Of a stretch of 6,234 nt of DNA, positions 6,087-6,234 are shown one piece after another; within the stretch, counting starts at the first letter, position 1, and the number at the start of each line of letters is the position of its first letter. The position numbers and the translations under genes are program-made. The notes under the pieces are model-generated. The model did no database searches. It saw nothing but the letters and a program-made list of their open reading frames with translations, and had not been told where the DNA came from. The stretch is from Alphaproteobacteria bacterium (GTDB lineage: Bacteria; Pseudomonadota; Alphaproteobacteria; Rhodobacterales; Rhodobacteraceae), in the NCBI GenBank assembly GCA_030428025.1, contig JAUIBJ010000230.1:1-6234 (forward strand). The letters are read 5' to 3'.

Positions 6087-6121
6087 AATCAAAAGGGCCG
6101 CTCCCTGTCGGAAGCGGCCCT
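6087..6121 (-). terminator. Intrinsic terminator of the gene upstream of arfB
   Basis: AGGGCCGCT (6094-6102) and AGCGGCCCT (6113-6121) form a perfect 9-bp stem with a 10-nt loop. On the minus strand the stem runs straight into TTTT then GATTT. It lies 68 nt after the stop of the partial gene entering from the right edge, and would separate that gene's transcript from arfB. Confidence 0.8.
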
Positions 6122-6188
6122 CTAGAGTTCAAGGAGGCGGTGCGGTTAGGCGCACCAATCCGGGGGCGCTATACGCCCAGGGGCTGCC
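6122..6188 (-). other. GC-rich 3' untranslated region with two hairpins and a CCTCCTT motif
   Basis: Between the partial gene's stop and the terminator, the minus strand has GGGCG-TATAG-CGCCC and GGTGCG-CCTAAC-CGCACC. The sequence CCTCCTT, an anti-SD-like run, then follows before the terminator stem. It may be an ordinary structured 3' UTR or a 3'-derived small RNA. No known RNA family was recognised. Confidence 0.35.
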
Positions 6189-6234
6189 CTAGACGAGACC
6201 CTCCCGAACTGTTCCGACACCTCGCTCCAATACC
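6189..6234 (-). CDS. Partial gene, last 14 codons, unidentified
   Basis: On the minus strand the frame entering from the right edge reads VLERGVGTVREGLV and stops at TAG (6189-6191). The codons used (GAG, GTC, CGG, CTC) suit the high-G+C neighbours, and an intrinsic terminator in the correct orientation follows after 68 nt. This is the main reason to believe a gene ends here. The fragment is too short to assign a family. Confidence 0.45.
   Translation of the reverse strand, partial: VLERGVGTVREGLV

Noticed and set aside
6007..6132. N-terminal extension of ArfB by 42 residues
   Set aside because: The extension would be encoded by the terminator stem and the 11-bp repeats. The family starts at MLRITSQIAI, which has its own SD site.
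6125..6150. Plus-strand AAGGAGG (6131-6137) followed by GTG
   Set aside because: The GTG is only two bases from the SD-like run, and the following frame is arginine/proline-rich without recognisable protein character. The motif is better read as CCTCCTT on the minus strand.

Overview
The window is 6.2 kb of high-G+C DNA. The genes are short, tightly packed and have clear Shine-Dalgarno (SD) sites. They include a Tat-exported L,D-transpeptidase and an ArfB rescue factor. This points to a proteobacterium, most likely an alphaproteobacterium of Rhodobacteraceae type. That placement is inference from style and gene content, since no rRNA or other phylogenetic marker is present.

Region 1 (1-927, plus strand) holds the 3' part of an NmrA-like NAD(P)-binding protein and, 25 nt later, a four-helix DUF4345-type membrane protein. 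The two look like an operon. Region 2 (1042-3811) is a LysR-type regulator on the minus strand, divergent from a plus-strand set of pirin, NADPH-dependent FMN reductase-like flavoprotein and DUF2798-type membrane protein. The 117-bp regulator-pirin gap contains a perfect 8-bp inverted repeat (TATCGTTC-N8-GAACGATA), the probable LysR operator. Such combinations of pirin, small flavoprotein reductase and small membrane proteins are usually linked to quinone, electrophile or oxidant stress. The inducer is not visible in the sequence.

Region 3 (3812-4421) has no convincing intact gene and is lower in G+C than its flanks. It may hold a degraded minus-strand membrane-protein fragment, and it carries the upstream region of the next gene. 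Region 4 (4422-5367) has a Tat-signal L,D-transpeptidase (plus) converging, 7 bp apart, on a tiny uncharacterised lipoprotein gene (minus). Both would act at the cell envelope. Region 5 (5584-6234, minus) has arfB, with a triple 11-bp repeat in its upstream region. Before it come a strong intrinsic terminator and the last 14 codons of a gene that runs out of the window.

I see no CRISPR array, tRNA, rRNA, intact mobile element or clearly new system. The most testable points are the LysR operator and its possible degenerate second copy before the flavoprotein gene, the repeat array upstream of arfB, and the hairpin-rich 3' region at 6094-6188.
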